Below, one piece after another: positions 49,304 through 61,803 of a stretch of 64,000 nucleotides of DNA. Numbering within the stretch: the first letter of the stretch is position 1; every line of letters begins with the position of its first letter. A model generated the notes under the pieces. The model was not told the DNA's origin and ran no database searches. It worked only from the letters and a program-made list of their open reading frames with translations. The position numbers and the translations under genes were made by a program. The stretch comes from an uncultured Pseudomonadales bacterium (lineage in GTDB: Bacteria > Pseudomonadota > Gammaproteobacteria > Pseudomonadales > UBA7434): assembly GCA_943788835.1 (NCBI GenBank), contig CALSRU010000010.1, forward strand, positions 62,001-126,000, given 5' to 3'.

Positions 49304-49813
49304 TTACATCCGCAAGCGATCGAGTAACAGCCGCGTAAAAGGCCAACATATCGCACTAGCTAAAGCTGGGAGTATCAATGCGAAGCTAGCATAACCACCG
49401 CCGGAAAACCCCAGCATCCAATATTTAACTAATTGGTAGAGACTCACTATGACAAACACTGCAATGGCTTGCTGGAGCATTGCAAACATTCTTAAACGCT
49501 GATGAACAAGATAAACCACATAGGCCACTATGGTGAGTCCCAGAGCATGTTGACACAGTACTGCACCCATCAATAAGTCGAGCATAAAGCCCATTGACCA
49601 ACCGTAAAGCATACCTACGCGAAAAGGAGCGAACAAAACCCAGTAAATAACCAGCATGGCAGCAAACTCTGGCCTAATCCAAACAGCCCAAATAGGCATC
49701 GGCCAAATTGATGCCAGAAGACCCGCGAGCGATGTGAAGAGAAGCAAAGACCATGAGAAATAATCTGGCCCATCACCCGCTTGCACATAATTTTGCGAGC
49801 TATTCATTTGCAT
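49304..49813 (-). CDS. mreD: rod shape-determining protein MreD
   Basis: A 169-residue inner-membrane protein with about five hydrophobic helices. GMLYGWSMGFMLDLLMGAVLCQHALG is the conserved region of MreD. It works with MreB, MreC and RodA/PBP2 in lateral wall growth. The ATG at 49813 directly follows the mreC stop (TAGATG), with AAGG seven bases before it, so translation is coupled. Confidence 0.94.
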   Translation of the reverse strand: MQMNSSQNYVQAGDGPDYFSWSLLLFTSLAGLLASIWPMPIWAVWIRPEFAAMLVIYWVLFAPFRVGMLYGWSMGFMLDLLMGAVLCQHALGLTIVAYVVYLVHQRLRMFAMLQQAIAVFVIVSLYQLVKYWMLGFSGGGYASFALILPALASAICWPFTRLLLDRLRM

Positions 49814-50647
49814 CTAACGACCTTCTCGCTCGCCTGCAAATACCAGCAAAACGTAGCGGCCCCGATCGAGCTTGGCGCTTGGGCGAACGACAATGCTCAA
49901 GAAAGCCTGCCCCGGATCGGACTCAACTGATTCAACGACACCCACCGGATAACCGACGGGGAAGCGCTGCCCAAGCCCTGAACTGACTAGCAGATCACCC
50001 GCTTTAATATCGGTAGTCTCGACCATGTTGGGCAGCAACAAAGTGTCTGCACGCCCAGTTCCTTCGGCAATAGCGCGCACACCATTTCTGTTGACCTGCA
50101 CCGGTATCGCATGGCGCGAATCACTAATTAAAATAACACGAGCAGAGCCACTATTAACTTCTATAACCTGCCCTACAAGACCGTAGGCATCAATCACGGC
50201 CTGACCAATATAGAGGCCGTCTTGCGTGCCTTTATCAATAGTAATTTGATGCTGGAATGGGCTAGGCGATACGCTGATAGTTTCCGCTACCAGCACGCTA
50301 TCTTCAACGACCGTTGAAGAGCTCAACAACTCCTTAAGCCGCACATTTTGCGCGGTTAAAGACACAAGCTTTTGTAATTTGCCGCGAAGTACGCGAGCTT
50401 CGCCATGCAGACGCTCGTTTTCTTCCAACAAGTGCTCGCGCGAAGAGAAATAAGTATCAATGCCCTGCCACAGGTTACGCGGTTGCTGGCTGACCCAGTA
50501 AAAAGGGGCTGCAACCGTGGCGCCAGCATCACGCAGACCACTAAAAGCAGAAAATTTAAAATCGGCGATGAGAACCGCGAGCGAAAAACCCCCAATCAAT
50601 AATACGCGAGCGCCAACTGACGGCGCTTTACCGAAAATAGGTTTGAT
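49814..50647 (-). CDS. mreC: rod shape-determining protein MreC, start codon non-standard
   Basis: A periplasmic protein anchored by one N-terminal helix, with a coiled coil (EHLLEENERLHGEARVLRGK) and a beta-rich MreC core (VIDAYGLVGQVIEV, DSRHAIPVQVNRNGV). It scaffolds the elongasome through PBP2. A TTG at 50599 would give 261 residues but cut the membrane helix in half. Translating further upstream yields IKPIFGKAPSVGARVLL, which aligns with the E. coli and Pseudomonas N-termini. No ATG, GTG, TTG or CTG occurs between the in-frame stop (50720-50722) and 50599. Translation may start at ATC (50645-50647) after an AGGG, or the sequence may hold an error. It is also shorter at the C-terminus than E. 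coli MreC (367). Confidence 0.9.
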   Translation of the reverse strand: MKPIFGKAPSVGARVLLIGGFSLAVLIADFKFSAFSGLRDAGATVAAPFYWVSQQPRNLWQGIDTYFSSREHLLEENERLHGEARVLRGKLQKLVSLTAQNVRLKELLSSSTVVEDSVLVAETISVSPSPFQHQITIDKGTQDGLYIGQAVIDAYGLVGQVIEVNSGSARVILISDSRHAIPVQVNRNGVRAIAEGTGRADTLLLPNMVETTDIKAGDLLVSSGLGQRFPVGYPVGVVESVESDPGQAFLSIVVRPSAKLDRGRYVLLVFAGEREGR

Positions 50648-50775
50648 AAGGCTACCCTGTGCGTAAACTTCAGCAACGCTACGCGCGCTGACTGCGGTGT
50701 TTATCTGAGAAAAAACGGCCTACATGTATAGACGAATAGCGGTCAATAACGTCGTATTTAGGCGCCGCAAAAAAA

Positions 50776-52395
<1,620 letters not shown>

Positions 52396-52695
52396 ATGAC
52401 AATATCTAAAGAACAAATCATTCAAACAGCCAAGCTTGCACGGGTAAAATTGAACGACAATGAAATGGATGATATTACTCAGCGCCTCAGCTCTATTTTA
52501 GAACTGGTTGACCAAATGCAGGCGGTCGACACATCGGCGGTTGAGCCGATGGCTAACTCGCTTGATGCTGTTCAAACCTTGCGTGTCGATCTAGTCGATG
52601 AGCCTGCGGACAAGATTGCGCGCCGCAACGAACTGCTTGAAGGGGCGCCAGCTTGCGAGGACGGACTTTTCCTTGTCCCGCGAGTCATCGATTAA
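52396..52695 (+). CDS. gatC: Asp-tRNA(Asn)/Glu-tRNA(Gln) amidotransferase subunit C
   Basis: A 99-residue GatC. LARVKLNDNEMDDITQRLSSILELVDQM and VDTSAVEPMANS are family marks; the end is GLFLVPRVID. GatC stabilises the GatA-GatB complex that converts misacylated Glu-tRNA(Gln) or Asp-tRNA(Asn). The ATG at 52396 is chosen to match the usual N-terminus; a GTG at 52381 is possible. Neither has a strong ribosome site. Confidence 0.95.
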   Translation: MTISKEQIIQTAKLARVKLNDNEMDDITQRLSSILELVDQMQAVDTSAVEPMANSLDAVQTLRVDLVDEPADKIARRNELLEGAPACEDGLFLVPRVID

Positions 52696-52924
52696 ATATT
52701 CCACCAGAATGCTCCTTGTTTCTCATGTATCAATCAACAATCACCAAGCAACAACCAACAAGCAGCCTGTTGATAAGTTCGAGATAGCAACGCGCAGGGG
52801 ACTTCTTCACTGAACCTGCTCTACTATCTAAGAACTACGCTGTGGCTCAATTAATAATGCACGCGCCGAATAGAAACTTGCCGGCCATTACTATCACTCA
52901 TAACTAACCGCAAAGCCTATATCA

Positions 52925-54394
52925 ATGACTAAGCCTAATACTGACCTACACAATCTGACGATTGCCGAGCTACACAGGGGCCTGCAACAAAAGCAATTTA
53001 GTTCTCATGAGCTGACCGAGCATTTTTTACAGCGCATTACACAGCTCGATACCGAGCTCAACTGTTTTATTAGCGTCGACGCTGAGCGAGCACTGCTGCT
53101 TGCTGATGAAGCGGACCAACGCTTAGCCAACGGCGATACGGCAGATTTGTTGGGTATTCCGATTGCACAAAAAGATATTTTTTGTACTCGCGGCATGCGC
53201 ACAAGCTGCGGCTCTAAAATGCTCGATAACTTTGTACCACCTTACGATGCAACAGTGATAGCCCGCATGCAACAAGCCGGCGCGGTGATGTTGGGCAAGA
53301 CCAATATGGACGAGTTCGCGATGGGCTCATCTAACGAGACCAGCTATTATGGCCCTGTAAAAAATCCTTGGGACACCAACACGGTACCCGGCGGATCTTC
53401 AGGCGGCTCGGCCGCAGCTGTGGCCGCTAGGCTTGCGCCCGCTGCCACTGGCACCGATACCGGCGGCTCCATTAGACAGCCTGCTGCACTGTGCGGCATC
53501 ACCGGCTTGAAGCCGACTTATGGGCGCGTTAGTCGCTACGGCATGATTGCCTTCGCATCGAGTTTAGATCAAGGCGGACCGATGACACGCAGCGCAGCTG
53601 ATGCTGCGGTGCTACTCAACACCATGGTCGGCCACGATCCGCTGGATTCTACTAGCGCTCATGCTGTATGCCCCGACTTTACAAAGCAGCTACCAAAATC
53701 GATTAAAGGCTTACGCATTGGCCTACCCAAGGAATACTTTGACCAACGCCTCAACACAGCAATGGCCGATAAAGTTCATGAGGCGCTGCAACACCTAACC
53801 GCGCTGGGCGCCGAACTCGTGGATATAGAGCTGCCCAACTCAGCACTCTCGGTGCCAGCCTATTATGTTATTGCACCCGCCGAAGCCTCGTCCAATCTCT
53901 CGCGCTTTGACGGTGTTCGCTATGGTTATCGCTGCGAAAATCCAACCGACCTTGAAGATATGTATACGCGTACTCGGAGCGAGGGCTTTGGTGACGAGGT
54001 CAAGCGACGCATTTTAGTGGGCGCCTACGCATTATCGGCGGGTTACTACGATGCCTACTATCGCAAGGCACAACAAATACGGCGCCTCATTAAAGAAGAC
54101 TTTGTCAAAGCTTTTGAAAAGGTCGATGTCATCGCAGGGCCAACTTCTCCATCTCCTGCCTTTGCACTGGGCGCCAAGCAAAGTGATCCGGTTGAAATGT
54201 ATTTGGAAGATATCTATACCATCGCGGTCAATCTGGCAGGGCTCCCAGGCATGTCAATTCCGGCTGGTTTCATTAATAAAATGCCGGTCGGCTTGCAGCT
54301 TGTTGGCAACTATTTTGACGAGTCCACGCTTTTGAATACCGCGCATCAGTACCAGCAAGTCACCGATTGGCACCAGCGCTCACCAATCGATTAA
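52925..54394 (+). CDS. gatA: Asp/Glu-tRNA amidotransferase subunit A
   Basis: A 489-residue amidase-signature enzyme that releases ammonia from glutamine. The Ser-cisSer-Lys triad lies in [10 protein letters not shown] (lysine), [15 protein letters not shown] and [17 protein letters not shown]. The C-terminal [14 protein letters not shown] is conserved. The length fits GatA. It acts with GatB and GatC in the transamidation route to Gln-tRNA or Asn-tRNA. Confidence 0.98.
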   Translation: MTKPNTDLHNLTIAELHRGLQQKQFSSHELTEHFLQRITQLDTELNCFISVDAERALLLADEADQRLANGDTADLLGIPIAQKDIFCTRGMRTSCGSKMLDNFVPPYDATVIARMQQAGAVMLGKTNMDEFAMGSSNETSYYGPVKNPWDTNTVPGGSSGGSAAAVAARLAPAATGTDTGGSIRQPAALCGITGLKPTYGRVSRYGMIAFASSLDQGGPMTRSAADAAVLLNTMVGHDPLDSTSAHAVCPDFTKQLPKSIKGLRIGLPKEYFDQRLNTAMADKVHEALQHLTALGAELVDIELPNSALSVPAYYVIAPAEASSNLSRFDGVRYGYRCENPTDLEDMYTRTRSEGFGDEVKRRILVGAYALSAGYYDAYYRKAQQIRRLIKEDFVKAFEKVDVIAGPTSPSPAFALGAKQSDPVEMYLEDIYTIAVNLAGLPGMSIPAGFINKMPVGLQLVGNYFDESTLLNTAHQYQQVTDWHQRSPID

Positions 54395-54457
54395 TACAAC
54401 CATCAACCACGCATGCATTTTAGCCATGCGCACACACGCAGTTATTAAGGTTTAGTT

Positions 54458-55909
54458 ATGCAATGGGAAACAGTTATCGGATTGGAAGTGCATGTGCAGC
54501 TTGCCACTCAATCTAAAATATTTAGCGGCTCGTCGACAGCGTTTGGCGCGGCACCCAATACACAGGCCAATGCAGTTGATATGGCTATGCCAGGCACCCT
54601 ACCCGTTGCCAACGAGCAAGCTTTTCACAGCGCTATATTGTTCGGACTGGCAATCAACGCCGACATCACGCGCACATCTGTGTTTGAACGAAAAAACTAC
54701 TTCTACCCTGATCTTCCCAAAGGCTATCAAACCACTCAGCTAGAAAAGCCTATTGTAGGTGCAGGGACTATTGAACTAATTGATGGCGACAATAACATTC
54801 GCAATGTTCGCATCCATCACGCCCACCTTGAGGAAGATGCCGGTAAATCATTACACGAAGATTTTCATGGCATGACCGGCATTGATCTTAATAGAGCTGG
54901 CACGCCTCTTATTGAAATCGTTACTGAGCCCGATATGCGCTCTGCAGCTGAAGCAGTGGCCTGCTTTAAGAAAATCCACGCCATTGTGACGTATTTAGGT
55001 ATATCGGACGGCGATATGTCGCAGGGCTCACTGCGATGCGATGCTAATGTATCGATCAGGCCTGTCGGTAGCGATACGCTTGGCACACGCACAGAAACTA
55101 AAAACCTCAACTCATTCAAATTTATTGAAAAAGCCATCAATGTAGAAGTTGCACGACAAATCGATTTACTTGAGGATGGGAAGGCCATTACTCAAGAGAC
55201 ACGACTCTATGATAGCGAGAAAAACGAAACTCGCAGTATGCGCAGCAAAGAAGAAGCCAATGATTATCGTTACTTCCCCTGCCCCGACTTGCTGCCCGTA
55301 GTGATTGCAGAGGAAACCATCACTGCATTGCAAAACAGCATGCCCGAACTGCCCGATCAAAAAATGCTGCGCTTTCAAAACGACTATGGACTATCTGCCT
55401 ACGATGCAGGACTACTCGTTGAAGATCGTGCTGTAGCAGAATTCTTTGAAGCTGTAACGCAGCAGTGTCAGGATCCAAAATTGGCGGCGAACTGGGTCAT
55501 GGGCGACCTGCTAGCCTACTTAAATAAAGCTGATCTTAGTATGAGTCAGTCGCCCGTTGATGCCTCTGCACTTGGGCATTTAATCGCGAGAATTATCGAC
55601 CAAACGATCTCGGGAAAAATTGCTAAGCAAGTATTCGAGGTCATGTGTGGCAGTGGGGGCACTGCTGATGAAATTATTGAAGCGCAAGGCCTCAAGCAGT
55701 TGAGTGACAGCGGAGCTATTGAAGCGCTAATCGATCAAGTCATTGCCAACAGCGCCCCGCAGGTAGAGCAATATCGCGCCGCTGAACCCGATAAACGCAA
55801 AAAATTGGTAGGTTATTTTGTCGGTCAAGTGATGAAAATGTCTCAAGGCCAGGCTAATCCAGGAGAAGTGAACCGTATACTTGCGCAAAAACTCAACGCG
55901 CAGAACTAG
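54458..55909 (+). CDS. gatB: Asp/Glu-tRNA amidotransferase subunit B
   Basis: A 483-residue subunit that binds tRNA and phosphorylates the misacylated residue. Marks: [70 protein letters not shown] and [16 protein letters not shown]. The C-terminal YqeY-like tail ends with [20 protein letters not shown]. Ribosome site AAGG seven bases before ATG. Confidence 0.98.
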   Translation: MQWETVIGLEVHVQLATQSKIFSGSSTAFGAAPNTQANAVDMAMPGTLPVANEQAFHSAILFGLAINADITRTSVFERKNYFYPDLPKGYQTTQLEKPIVGAGTIELIDGDNNIRNVRIHHAHLEEDAGKSLHEDFHGMTGIDLNRAGTPLIEIVTEPDMRSAAEAVACFKKIHAIVTYLGISDGDMSQGSLRCDANVSIRPVGSDTLGTRTETKNLNSFKFIEKAINVEVARQIDLLEDGKAITQETRLYDSEKNETRSMRSKEEANDYRYFPCPDLLPVVIAEETITALQNSMPELPDQKMLRFQNDYGLSAYDAGLLVEDRAVAEFFEAVTQQCQDPKLAANWVMGDLLAYLNKADLSMSQSPVDASALGHLIARIIDQTISGKIAKQVFEVMCGSGGTADEIIEAQGLKQLSDSGAIEALIDQVIANSAPQVEQYRAAEPDKRKKLVGYFVGQVMKMSQGQANPGEVNRILAQKLNAQN

Positions 55910-56461
55910 TTTAAGCGCAAAGAATCAGTGGTATAAACCTTACAGGCAAAAATAAGCCCTGACATAAACTCGGAAAAGTCATGCCAGGGCTCACCTAAAA
56001 TTATTATTATTATTGGCGCCTTCCCCGCTCCACATGAAATACTATTGCTACCGGTGAGCCAGCATAAGCCTCTGATCATTAAATAAGCAGTAAGCGAGCC
56101 AAGATTCTCACGTGTCTGATTTAATTGGGGTTATTTTCATACGCGGAGGCACAAAGCCAGCTAAGAACCGCTAAATGACTATTTTATCGACACTTCCCAA
56201 CCAGCTCTGGCCCGCGAAAAAACTAGCTATCGCGCGCGCCGAAGCCCTCCAGTAGCAATAAGACGTTAACCTTCAGGCTGCGCAGCATTGAGTGTATGCG
56301 TATAATGCCGGCGCTTGACATGCCACCACCGCGACGGCTGCTTGGCTGATAAGCACCCTTGATAAACAAAAGCGTTCTTTAGGGCACAGGATTGTTAGGC
56401 TATTAGCTCTAGAGAAGATCAATATTCTGATCATTAGATCGCGAACCAGATAGGCATTAGG
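55910..56461. other. gatB-PA4642-like intergenic region
   Basis: This 552-base gap has no supported gene. It begins with a probable gatB terminator. The rest shows no recognisable feature; an 87-codon minus-strand ORF at 56273-56536 overlaps the next gene and looks spurious. Confidence 0.45.
55955..56014 (+). terminator. probable gatB terminator with (ATT)5 run
   Basis: A stem of 11 bp with one mismatch (agccctgacat 55955-55965, atgccagggct 55981-55991) is followed by a T-rich tract with five ATT units (56000-56014). It lies about 45 bases after gatB. Confidence 0.55.
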
Positions 56462-56752
56462 ATGGCATTGAAGAAAGACAAAGAAAAAGTAATTGACCCG
56501 GTATGGAGTGAATCTCGCATCCGTGAATTTCTCCATCTTTTACCACCCGCGGGTGAAAATGCAGACTTTCACAAACTGCTCAAAGCTTATCAATCAATGC
56601 GCGCTGAGGACTTCGATGATTTCGTAGGTTTTTTTACTAGCGCGGGCGGCGATGTCAAGGCGCACAATGCGGCCGGCCAAACTATCACTGACGTACTCAA
56701 GGCCCATCGTTACAGCCAACCTTATTTAGATACTATCGCAAAGCATGCCTAA
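56462..56752 (+). CDS. PA4642-family conserved hypothetical protein
   Basis: A 96-residue cytoplasmic protein. It contains FLHLLPPAGENADFHKLLKAYQSMRAEDFDDFV and ends with AHRYSQPYL. The AGENADFHxLLKAYxxxRxEDF pattern recalls the P. aeruginosa PA4642 family of unknown function. The repeated helical hairpins and AKD-like ending resemble a single ankyrin unit (GGDVKAHNAAGQTITDVL). It stands alone, converging on clpB. Start: ATG at 56462 with AGG nearby. Confidence 0.72.
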   Translation: MALKKDKEKVIDPVWSESRIREFLHLLPPAGENADFHKLLKAYQSMRAEDFDDFVGFFTSAGGDVKAHNAAGQTITDVLKAHRYSQPYLDTIAKHA

Positions 56753-56830
56753 ACTGGCACAGTGCTACCGAACGGAAACCCGTTTCCCGTCTCTAGCGGC
56801 ACGATGACAGCCGACATGAGCAACGGTGGC

Positions 56831-59500
56831 TTAATGGAAACGTTTTTTAGCAAAAATAAACGCGCCGCTGCAGTTTTCGGAGGGCTCAACGCTGATTGTA
56901 TCGCCCGCCACAAAAGTTCCAGCAAGCAGTTTTTGTGCTAACGGGTTCTCAAGGTACTGTTGAATCACTCGCTTCAACGGGCGTGCTCCGTATACTGGGT
57001 CAAAGCCTGTCTCAACCAACTGCTCCATAACCTCATCACTTATATCTAACGTTAGTTCACGCTCTCTTAAACGCTGCCTGAGAAACTCAAGCTGAATGTC
57101 TGCAATGCCTCGAATATGTTGCTTGCCCAGAGGATGAAACACGACACTTTCATCAACACGATTAATAAACTCAGGACGAAAGTGTTTCGCAACCACATCC
57201 ATCACCGCAGATTTCATTGCATGGTATCGGCCGACGGTCAGCGCTGAGTCTTGCTCAGCCTCCATAGACTGCTCGCTACCAGCAAAAGAAATTGCATCAA
57301 ATGATTTATCTTGGGCCAATTCCTGAATAACATCAGAACCTAAATTTGAGGTCATGACAATGACGGTATTTTTAAAATCGACGGTGCGGCCCTGACTGTC
57401 AGTCAAGCGACCGTCTTCGAGTACTTGCAATAAAATATTAAAAACATCTGGGTGTGCCTTTTCTATTTCATCAAGCAATAACAATGAATAGGGTCTGCGA
57501 CGAATGGCTTCGGTCAGATAGCCACCCTCGTCATATCCAACATAACCCGGCGGCGCGCCAATCAGTCGAGCAACGGAGTGCTTCTCCATAAACTCTGACA
57601 TATCTAAACGAACCATTGCCGCTTCACTATCAAACAAAAAATTCGCCAGCGCCTTACACAGCTCAGTCTTACCCACACCGGTAGGCCCTAAAAATAAGAA
57701 CGACCCGTTCGGACGATTAGGATCTGACAGGCCGGCGCGCGAGCGACGCACAGCATCAGATACAGCTTTTACAGCCTCATCCTGTCCGATCACACTTGCA
57801 TGCAACTCGTTCTCCATCTGTAATAATTTTTCTTTTTCACCTTCGAGCATTTTAGCAACAGGAATTCCGGTCCAGCGCGAGACAACCTCAGCTATTTCTT
57901 CTTCACCAACGCTATTACGCAATAATGTCATCGACGTCTTATCGACTTCTATGATGCTCTGCAAACGTTTCTCTAGCTCGGGTATTGTGCCGTACTGTAG
58001 TTCCGACATTTTTTGCAAATCACCAGCACGACCGGCAGCGTCCAATGCAATCCGCGCCTGCTCAAGTTCCGATTTTAATTGCTGGTCACCTTGCACGGTG
58101 GCTTTTTCAGCCATCCAGACCTCTTCAAGATCAGCAAACTCTTTTTCTACCGCTAAAATATCGTCTTGCAAAATTGTCAACTGCGCCTTAGCCGCTTGAT
58201 CTTTATCTTTCTTGACCGCCTCGCGCTGAATTTTAAGCTGGATTAAACGTCGCTCGAGCTTGTCCATGATTTCCGGCTTGGAATCAATTTCCATGCGAAT
58301 TCGACTACCGGCCTCATCAATTAAGTCAATGGCTTTATCAGGCAACTGTCGATCAGTGATGTAGCGTTGCGACAATTTAGCCGCCGAAATAATTGCAGCA
58401 TCGGTAATATCCACACCATGATGCACCTCATAGCGCTCTTTCAATCCACGTAAAATTGCAATGGTATCTTCTTCAGACGGCTCATCAACTAACACTTTTT
58501 GGAAGCGGCGCTCAAGAGCGGCGTCTTTTTCGATAAATTGCCGATACTCGTTGAGTGTCGTTGCGCCCACGCAATGCAACTCGCCACGAGCCAAAGCTGG
58601 CTTCAGCATGTTACCTGCATCCATAGCACCCTCGGCTTTACCCGCACCTACCATGGTATGCAGCTCATCGATAAACAATATGACCTGCCCCTCTTCTTGC
58701 GAAAGCTCTTTCAATACAGCCTTTAGGCGCTCTTCGAAATCTCCACGAAATTTAGCGCCTGCTAGTAGGGCACCAAGGTCGAGTGATAACAGGCGCTTGT
58801 TTTTAAGACCTTCTGGCACTTCGCCATTCACAATTCTTTGCGCCAAGCCCTCCACAATAGCGGTCTTACCGACACCGGGCTCTCCAATTAATACAGGATT
58901 ATTTTTGGTGCGTCGCTGTAACACTTGAATCGTGCGTCGAATTTCATCGTCGCGGCCAATCACCGGATCTAACTTGCCCTGTTCAGCACGCTCGGTCAGA
59001 TCGATGGTGTACTTGTCTAGCGACTGCCGATTTCCTTCAGCTTCTGCAGATGACACTGTCTCGCCCCCTCTAACATTGGTAATGGCCTGTTGAATCTTGT
59101 CAGCTTCAAAGCCGGCAGCCTCAAACAAAGGTTGAAGCTCCGAGCCGCTGAGCATGGCTGCGCCGAGGACAGCCTCAGTAGCAATATATTGATCACCACT
59201 ATCTTGCGCATATTTATCGGCGAGATTAAGGAGCTTGGCCAGCGCCGGCGACATGGCCAATTCGCCAGTTGCCTGCTGCAAGACAGCGCAATGATCAACT
59301 TTGTCTTGGAGAGATGCGCGCAATTTGGCGAGGTCACCATTGGTTTGTTCAAGAATAGGTCGTATAGACGATGAATCCTGATCGAGCGTAGCTAGCACTA
59401 AATGTGCAGGCTCAATCGCGGCATGATTTTTACCCACGGCCATCGACTGAGCATCAGCCAGGGCCATTTGCAAACTGTTGGTGAAACGGTCGATACGCAT
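56831..59500 (-). CDS. clpB: chaperone/disaggregase ClpB
   Basis: An 889-residue AAA+ protein (E. coli 857). It has the N domain ([18 protein letters not shown]), the first ATPase with Walker A GEPGVGKT and Walker B ILFIDELH, and a coiled-coil middle domain. The second ATPase has GPTGVGKT and [16 protein letters not shown]. It rethreads aggregated proteins with DnaK. A ~25-residue acidic insert follows [17 protein letters not shown] (about 57230-57315), which explains the extra length. The ATG at 59500 has GAGG nine bases before; a longer frame to 59563 is rejected. A sigma-32 promoter precedes it. Confidence 0.98.
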   Translation of the reverse strand: MRIDRFTNSLQMALADAQSMAVGKNHAAIEPAHLVLATLDQDSSSIRPILEQTNGDLAKLRASLQDKVDHCAVLQQATGELAMSPALAKLLNLADKYAQDSGDQYIATEAVLGAAMLSGSELQPLFEAAGFEADKIQQAITNVRGGETVSSAEAEGNRQSLDKYTIDLTERAEQGKLDPVIGRDDEIRRTIQVLQRRTKNNPVLIGEPGVGKTAIVEGLAQRIVNGEVPEGLKNKRLLSLDLGALLAGAKFRGDFEERLKAVLKELSQEEGQVILFIDELHTMVGAGKAEGAMDAGNMLKPALARGELHCVGATTLNEYRQFIEKDAALERRFQKVLVDEPSEEDTIAILRGLKERYEVHHGVDITDAAIISAAKLSQRYITDRQLPDKAIDLIDEAGSRIRMEIDSKPEIMDKLERRLIQLKIQREAVKKDKDQAAKAQLTILQDDILAVEKEFADLEEVWMAEKATVQGDQQLKSELEQARIALDAAGRAGDLQKMSELQYGTIPELEKRLQSIIEVDKTSMTLLRNSVGEEEIAEVVSRWTGIPVAKMLEGEKEKLLQMENELHASVIGQDEAVKAVSDAVRRSRAGLSDPNRPNGSFLFLGPTGVGKTELCKALANFLFDSEAAMVRLDMSEFMEKHSVARLIGAPPGYVGYDEGGYLTEAIRRRPYSLLLLDEIEKAHPDVFNILLQVLEDGRLTDSQGRTVDFKNTVIVMTSNLGSDVIQELAQDKSFDAISFAGSEQSMEAEQDSALTVGRYHAMKSAVMDVVAKHFRPEFINRVDESVVFHPLGKQHIRGIADIQLEFLRQRLRERELTLDISDEVMEQLVETGFDPVYGARPLKRVIQQYLENPLAQKLLAGTFVAGDTISVEPSENCSGAFIFAKKRFH

Positions 59501-59537
59501 GATTGATTGCCTCGCAATAAATAGCACTAATAGTGTA

Positions 59538-59564
59538 TTTCGGGGCGAATCTCGACTTTTCAAG
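59538..59564 (-). promoter_or_regulatory. sigma-32 heat-shock promoter of clpB
   Basis: On the minus strand CTTGAAA (59558-59564) and CCCCGAAA (59538-59545) are separated by 12 bases. They match the heat-shock consensus CTTGAAA-N(12-16)-CCCCATnT well. The expected transcript start is about 30 bases before the clpB ATG. Confidence 0.8.
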
Positions 59565-59702
59565 TACTCAGAAGTTTTTAGTTCACAGCCTGTTAGTTGA
59601 TGCTGTGCAAACGAGGCAGTTAAATAGAGCGGTTATTAGCAGCGGCTAACAGTGCCACAAGCTGAACATTGCCGGCGCGGCAACGCGGCGATTAATCATG
59701 CG

Positions 59703-60614
59703 TCAAGCTCCTCGCGAATCAAACCTAGGTGCTCGCGGAGCGTCAAAAAAGCCAAAACTCATGCGATTGATGGTAGACCGCCGCTCAGGATCGAAACTAC
59801 TGCCATAGCGAAAACCACTTTGTTCGTCTAAGGCCGCATGCTGTGGAAAATTCTGTTGCAGTAAGGCGACATTTTTTTCGGCTAAGTCATCCAGCCCCAC
59901 GCGACTGTAGGCATAGGCCAACACCGCCAGTGCATCGCCCGTGGCTTCAGTTTGCGGGTACTGTTCGATAACTGCCGTAGCGCGATTAATAGCGGCTATG
60001 TAAGCATGCCGTTTTATATAATAGTTGGCCACCGTGACTTCATGACGCGCCAACACCTGTTTGACATGAATCATCCTGACTCGAGCGTCTGCAGCATAGG
60101 GGCTGTCTGGGTACCGGCTGATAAACTGTTGAAACTCACGAAACGATCGGCGCGCAGGCTCTACATCACGCGAAGAGTAGTCAGGCTTATAAAAGCGCGC
60201 CAGCAATCCAGGCTTAAGCGTGTAGTTAGCCAAGCCCTTCATATACCAAGCATAATCAGCATCAGGGTGACCTGGATGAAGCCGCAAAAACCGCTCAGCA
60301 GCCGCTATAGCCGCATCGTCGTCGCCGCTTTTATGATACGCATAAATAATTTCTAACTGGGCTTGTTCAGCGTAGGAGCCAAAAGGAAAGCGTGATTCAA
60401 GCAACTGCAAGTTGCGCACCGCCAAGTCGTAACTTTTATCATCGAGCAGCTCCTGCACTCTGTTATAGAGCTGCGTTTCGGTCAATGCGCGGGTCTTTTC
60501 TCGCTCGGTGTCTTCTGCTTTGCCACCAAAGATCGAGCAACCGGTGAAATTCACTAGCAGTAGCAACAGTAGCAAACCGCGCTGGCAGCGAGCATTAAAT
60601 GCAAATATCATCAT
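59703..60614 (-). CDS. bamD: outer-membrane assembly lipoprotein BamD
   Basis: A 303-residue lipoprotein. The signal peptide ends in the lipobox VNFTGC, so the cysteine is lipidated. Five TPR-like repeats follow, with ALTETQLYNRVQELLDD, ESRFPFGSYAEQAQLEI and FRRFQQF-like FREFQQFISRYPDSPYA. BamD is the essential partner of BamA in beta-barrel insertion. The frame is open upstream to 60674; ATG codons at 60614 and 60611 are the plausible starts. It is divergent from rluD, an order also found in Pseudomonas. Confidence 0.95.
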   Translation of the reverse strand: MMIFAFNARCQRGLLLLLLLVNFTGCSIFGGKAEDTEREKTRALTETQLYNRVQELLDDKSYDLAVRNLQLLESRFPFGSYAEQAQLEIIYAYHKSGDDDAAIAAAERFLRLHPGHPDADYAWYMKGLANYTLKPGLLARFYKPDYSSRDVEPARRSFREFQQFISRYPDSPYAADARVRMIHVKQVLARHEVTVANYYIKRHAYIAAINRATAVIEQYPQTEATGDALAVLAYAYSRVGLDDLAEKNVALLQQNFPQHAALDEQSGFRYGSSFDPERRSTINRMSFGFFDAPRAPRFDSRGA

Positions 60615-60742
60615 CAATAAAAACCCAGTGCGTACCTGTATGGGGCAAATTATTTCACCGCTATTCAGGTACAATGAATTGAATTACATCACCCGGCTGA
60701 GCATGCCGGTGTCGAGTTTAGCAAGGACCATGATCCCCGTTT

Positions 60743-61783
60743 ATGAACGATGCGCCAAGTAACAAAACTACTAAAGATTCACAAGCTGGGATAGCACCTG
60801 CACGCGAACCCATTAAACGCATGGCCGAGGTATCTGCCCAGTTCCATGGCTTACGCTTCGATCAAGCCGCGGCGCAATTGTTCCCAGAATTCTCCCGTGG
60901 CAGACTCCAACAATGGATCAAGTCCGGAGATCTTACCGTAGATGGCCGACCCGGCAAAACCAAACAAAAGCTGCAAAGCGGTACCCAGCTGGTGCTTGAC
61001 GCCGAATTTGAAATTGAAACGCCGTGGCAGCCTGAAAATATCCCGCTCAACATTGTATTCGAAGATGAACATTTACTGGTGCTCGACAAGCCCGCAGCAT
61101 GCACGGTTCATCCTGCACCGGGGCTCAATTCTGGCACCCTCGCCAACGCCGTGCTCGCCCATTGCCCAGGCAATGCCGAGCTACCACGTTGCGGCATTGT
61201 GCACCGACTCGATAAAGACACCACCGGTCTTCTGGTGGTTGCAAAATCGTTGAGTGCACATGCCAGTCTAGTTGGGCAGCTGCAGGAGCGCACCGTGAGT
61301 CGCGTCTATCGAGCCATCGTTTGTGGCAAACTCATTTCTGGTGGAACTATAGACCAGCCAGTAGGCAGGCATGCTAGCGCTCGTATAAAAATGGCTGTTT
61401 ACAAAACGCCAGTGACCTCCAGCACGGCTAAGCCGGCCATTACCCACTTCCGTATTGAACAAAGGTTTGCTCAGCACACTGAGTTGCGTATTAACCTTGA
61501 AACTGGTCGCACGCACCAGATCCGCGTCCATATGGCACATATTCGTCACCCACTGGTCGGCGACCCTGTATACAACTCGCGCTATAAACGCTCCGCCCGA
61601 ATAAGCGATTCACTCGATGAATCATTAAGGCGCTTTCCGCGTCAGGCACTTCATGCTACTGCGCTAAGCTTTATTCACCCTTACACAGGTGAAGAATCGA
61701 GCTTTTCTGCCGACCTTCCGACCGACTACAAGGGTTTACTGGCCGAATTAAAAGCCGAAGAAAAAACAATTCATACAGAGTAA
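60743..61783 (+). CDS. rluD: 23S rRNA pseudouridine(1911/1915/1917) synthase RluD
   Basis: A 346-residue protein. An N-terminal S4 RNA-binding domain (LRFDQAAAQLFPEFSRGRLQQWIK) is followed by the RluA-type catalytic domain. Its active aspartate lies in GIVHRLDKDTTGLLVVAK. VHPAPG, the RTHQIRVHMAHIRHPLVGDPVY segment and late ALHATALSF are diagnostic. It modifies helix 69 of 23S rRNA. There is a ~25-residue polar N-terminal extension. Confidence 0.97.
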   Translation: MNDAPSNKTTKDSQAGIAPAREPIKRMAEVSAQFHGLRFDQAAAQLFPEFSRGRLQQWIKSGDLTVDGRPGKTKQKLQSGTQLVLDAEFEIETPWQPENIPLNIVFEDEHLLVLDKPAACTVHPAPGLNSGTLANAVLAHCPGNAELPRCGIVHRLDKDTTGLLVVAKSLSAHASLVGQLQERTVSRVYRAIVCGKLISGGTIDQPVGRHASARIKMAVYKTPVTSSTAKPAITHFRIEQRFAQHTELRINLETGRTHQIRVHMAHIRHPLVGDPVYNSRYKRSARISDSLDESLRRFPRQALHATALSFIHPYTGEESSFSADLPTDYKGLLAELKAEEKTIHTE

Positions 61784-61803
61784 CAACGCACTCAATACCG
61801 AAA

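Noticed and set aside
56273-56536. 87-codon minus-strand ORF overlapping the PA4642-like gene
   Set aside because: Overlaps a better-supported gene and has an improbable composition.
56772-56792. Hairpin between the PA4642-like gene and clpB
   Set aside because: The stem is interrupted and has no T-tract on either strand, so it is too weak to call a terminator.
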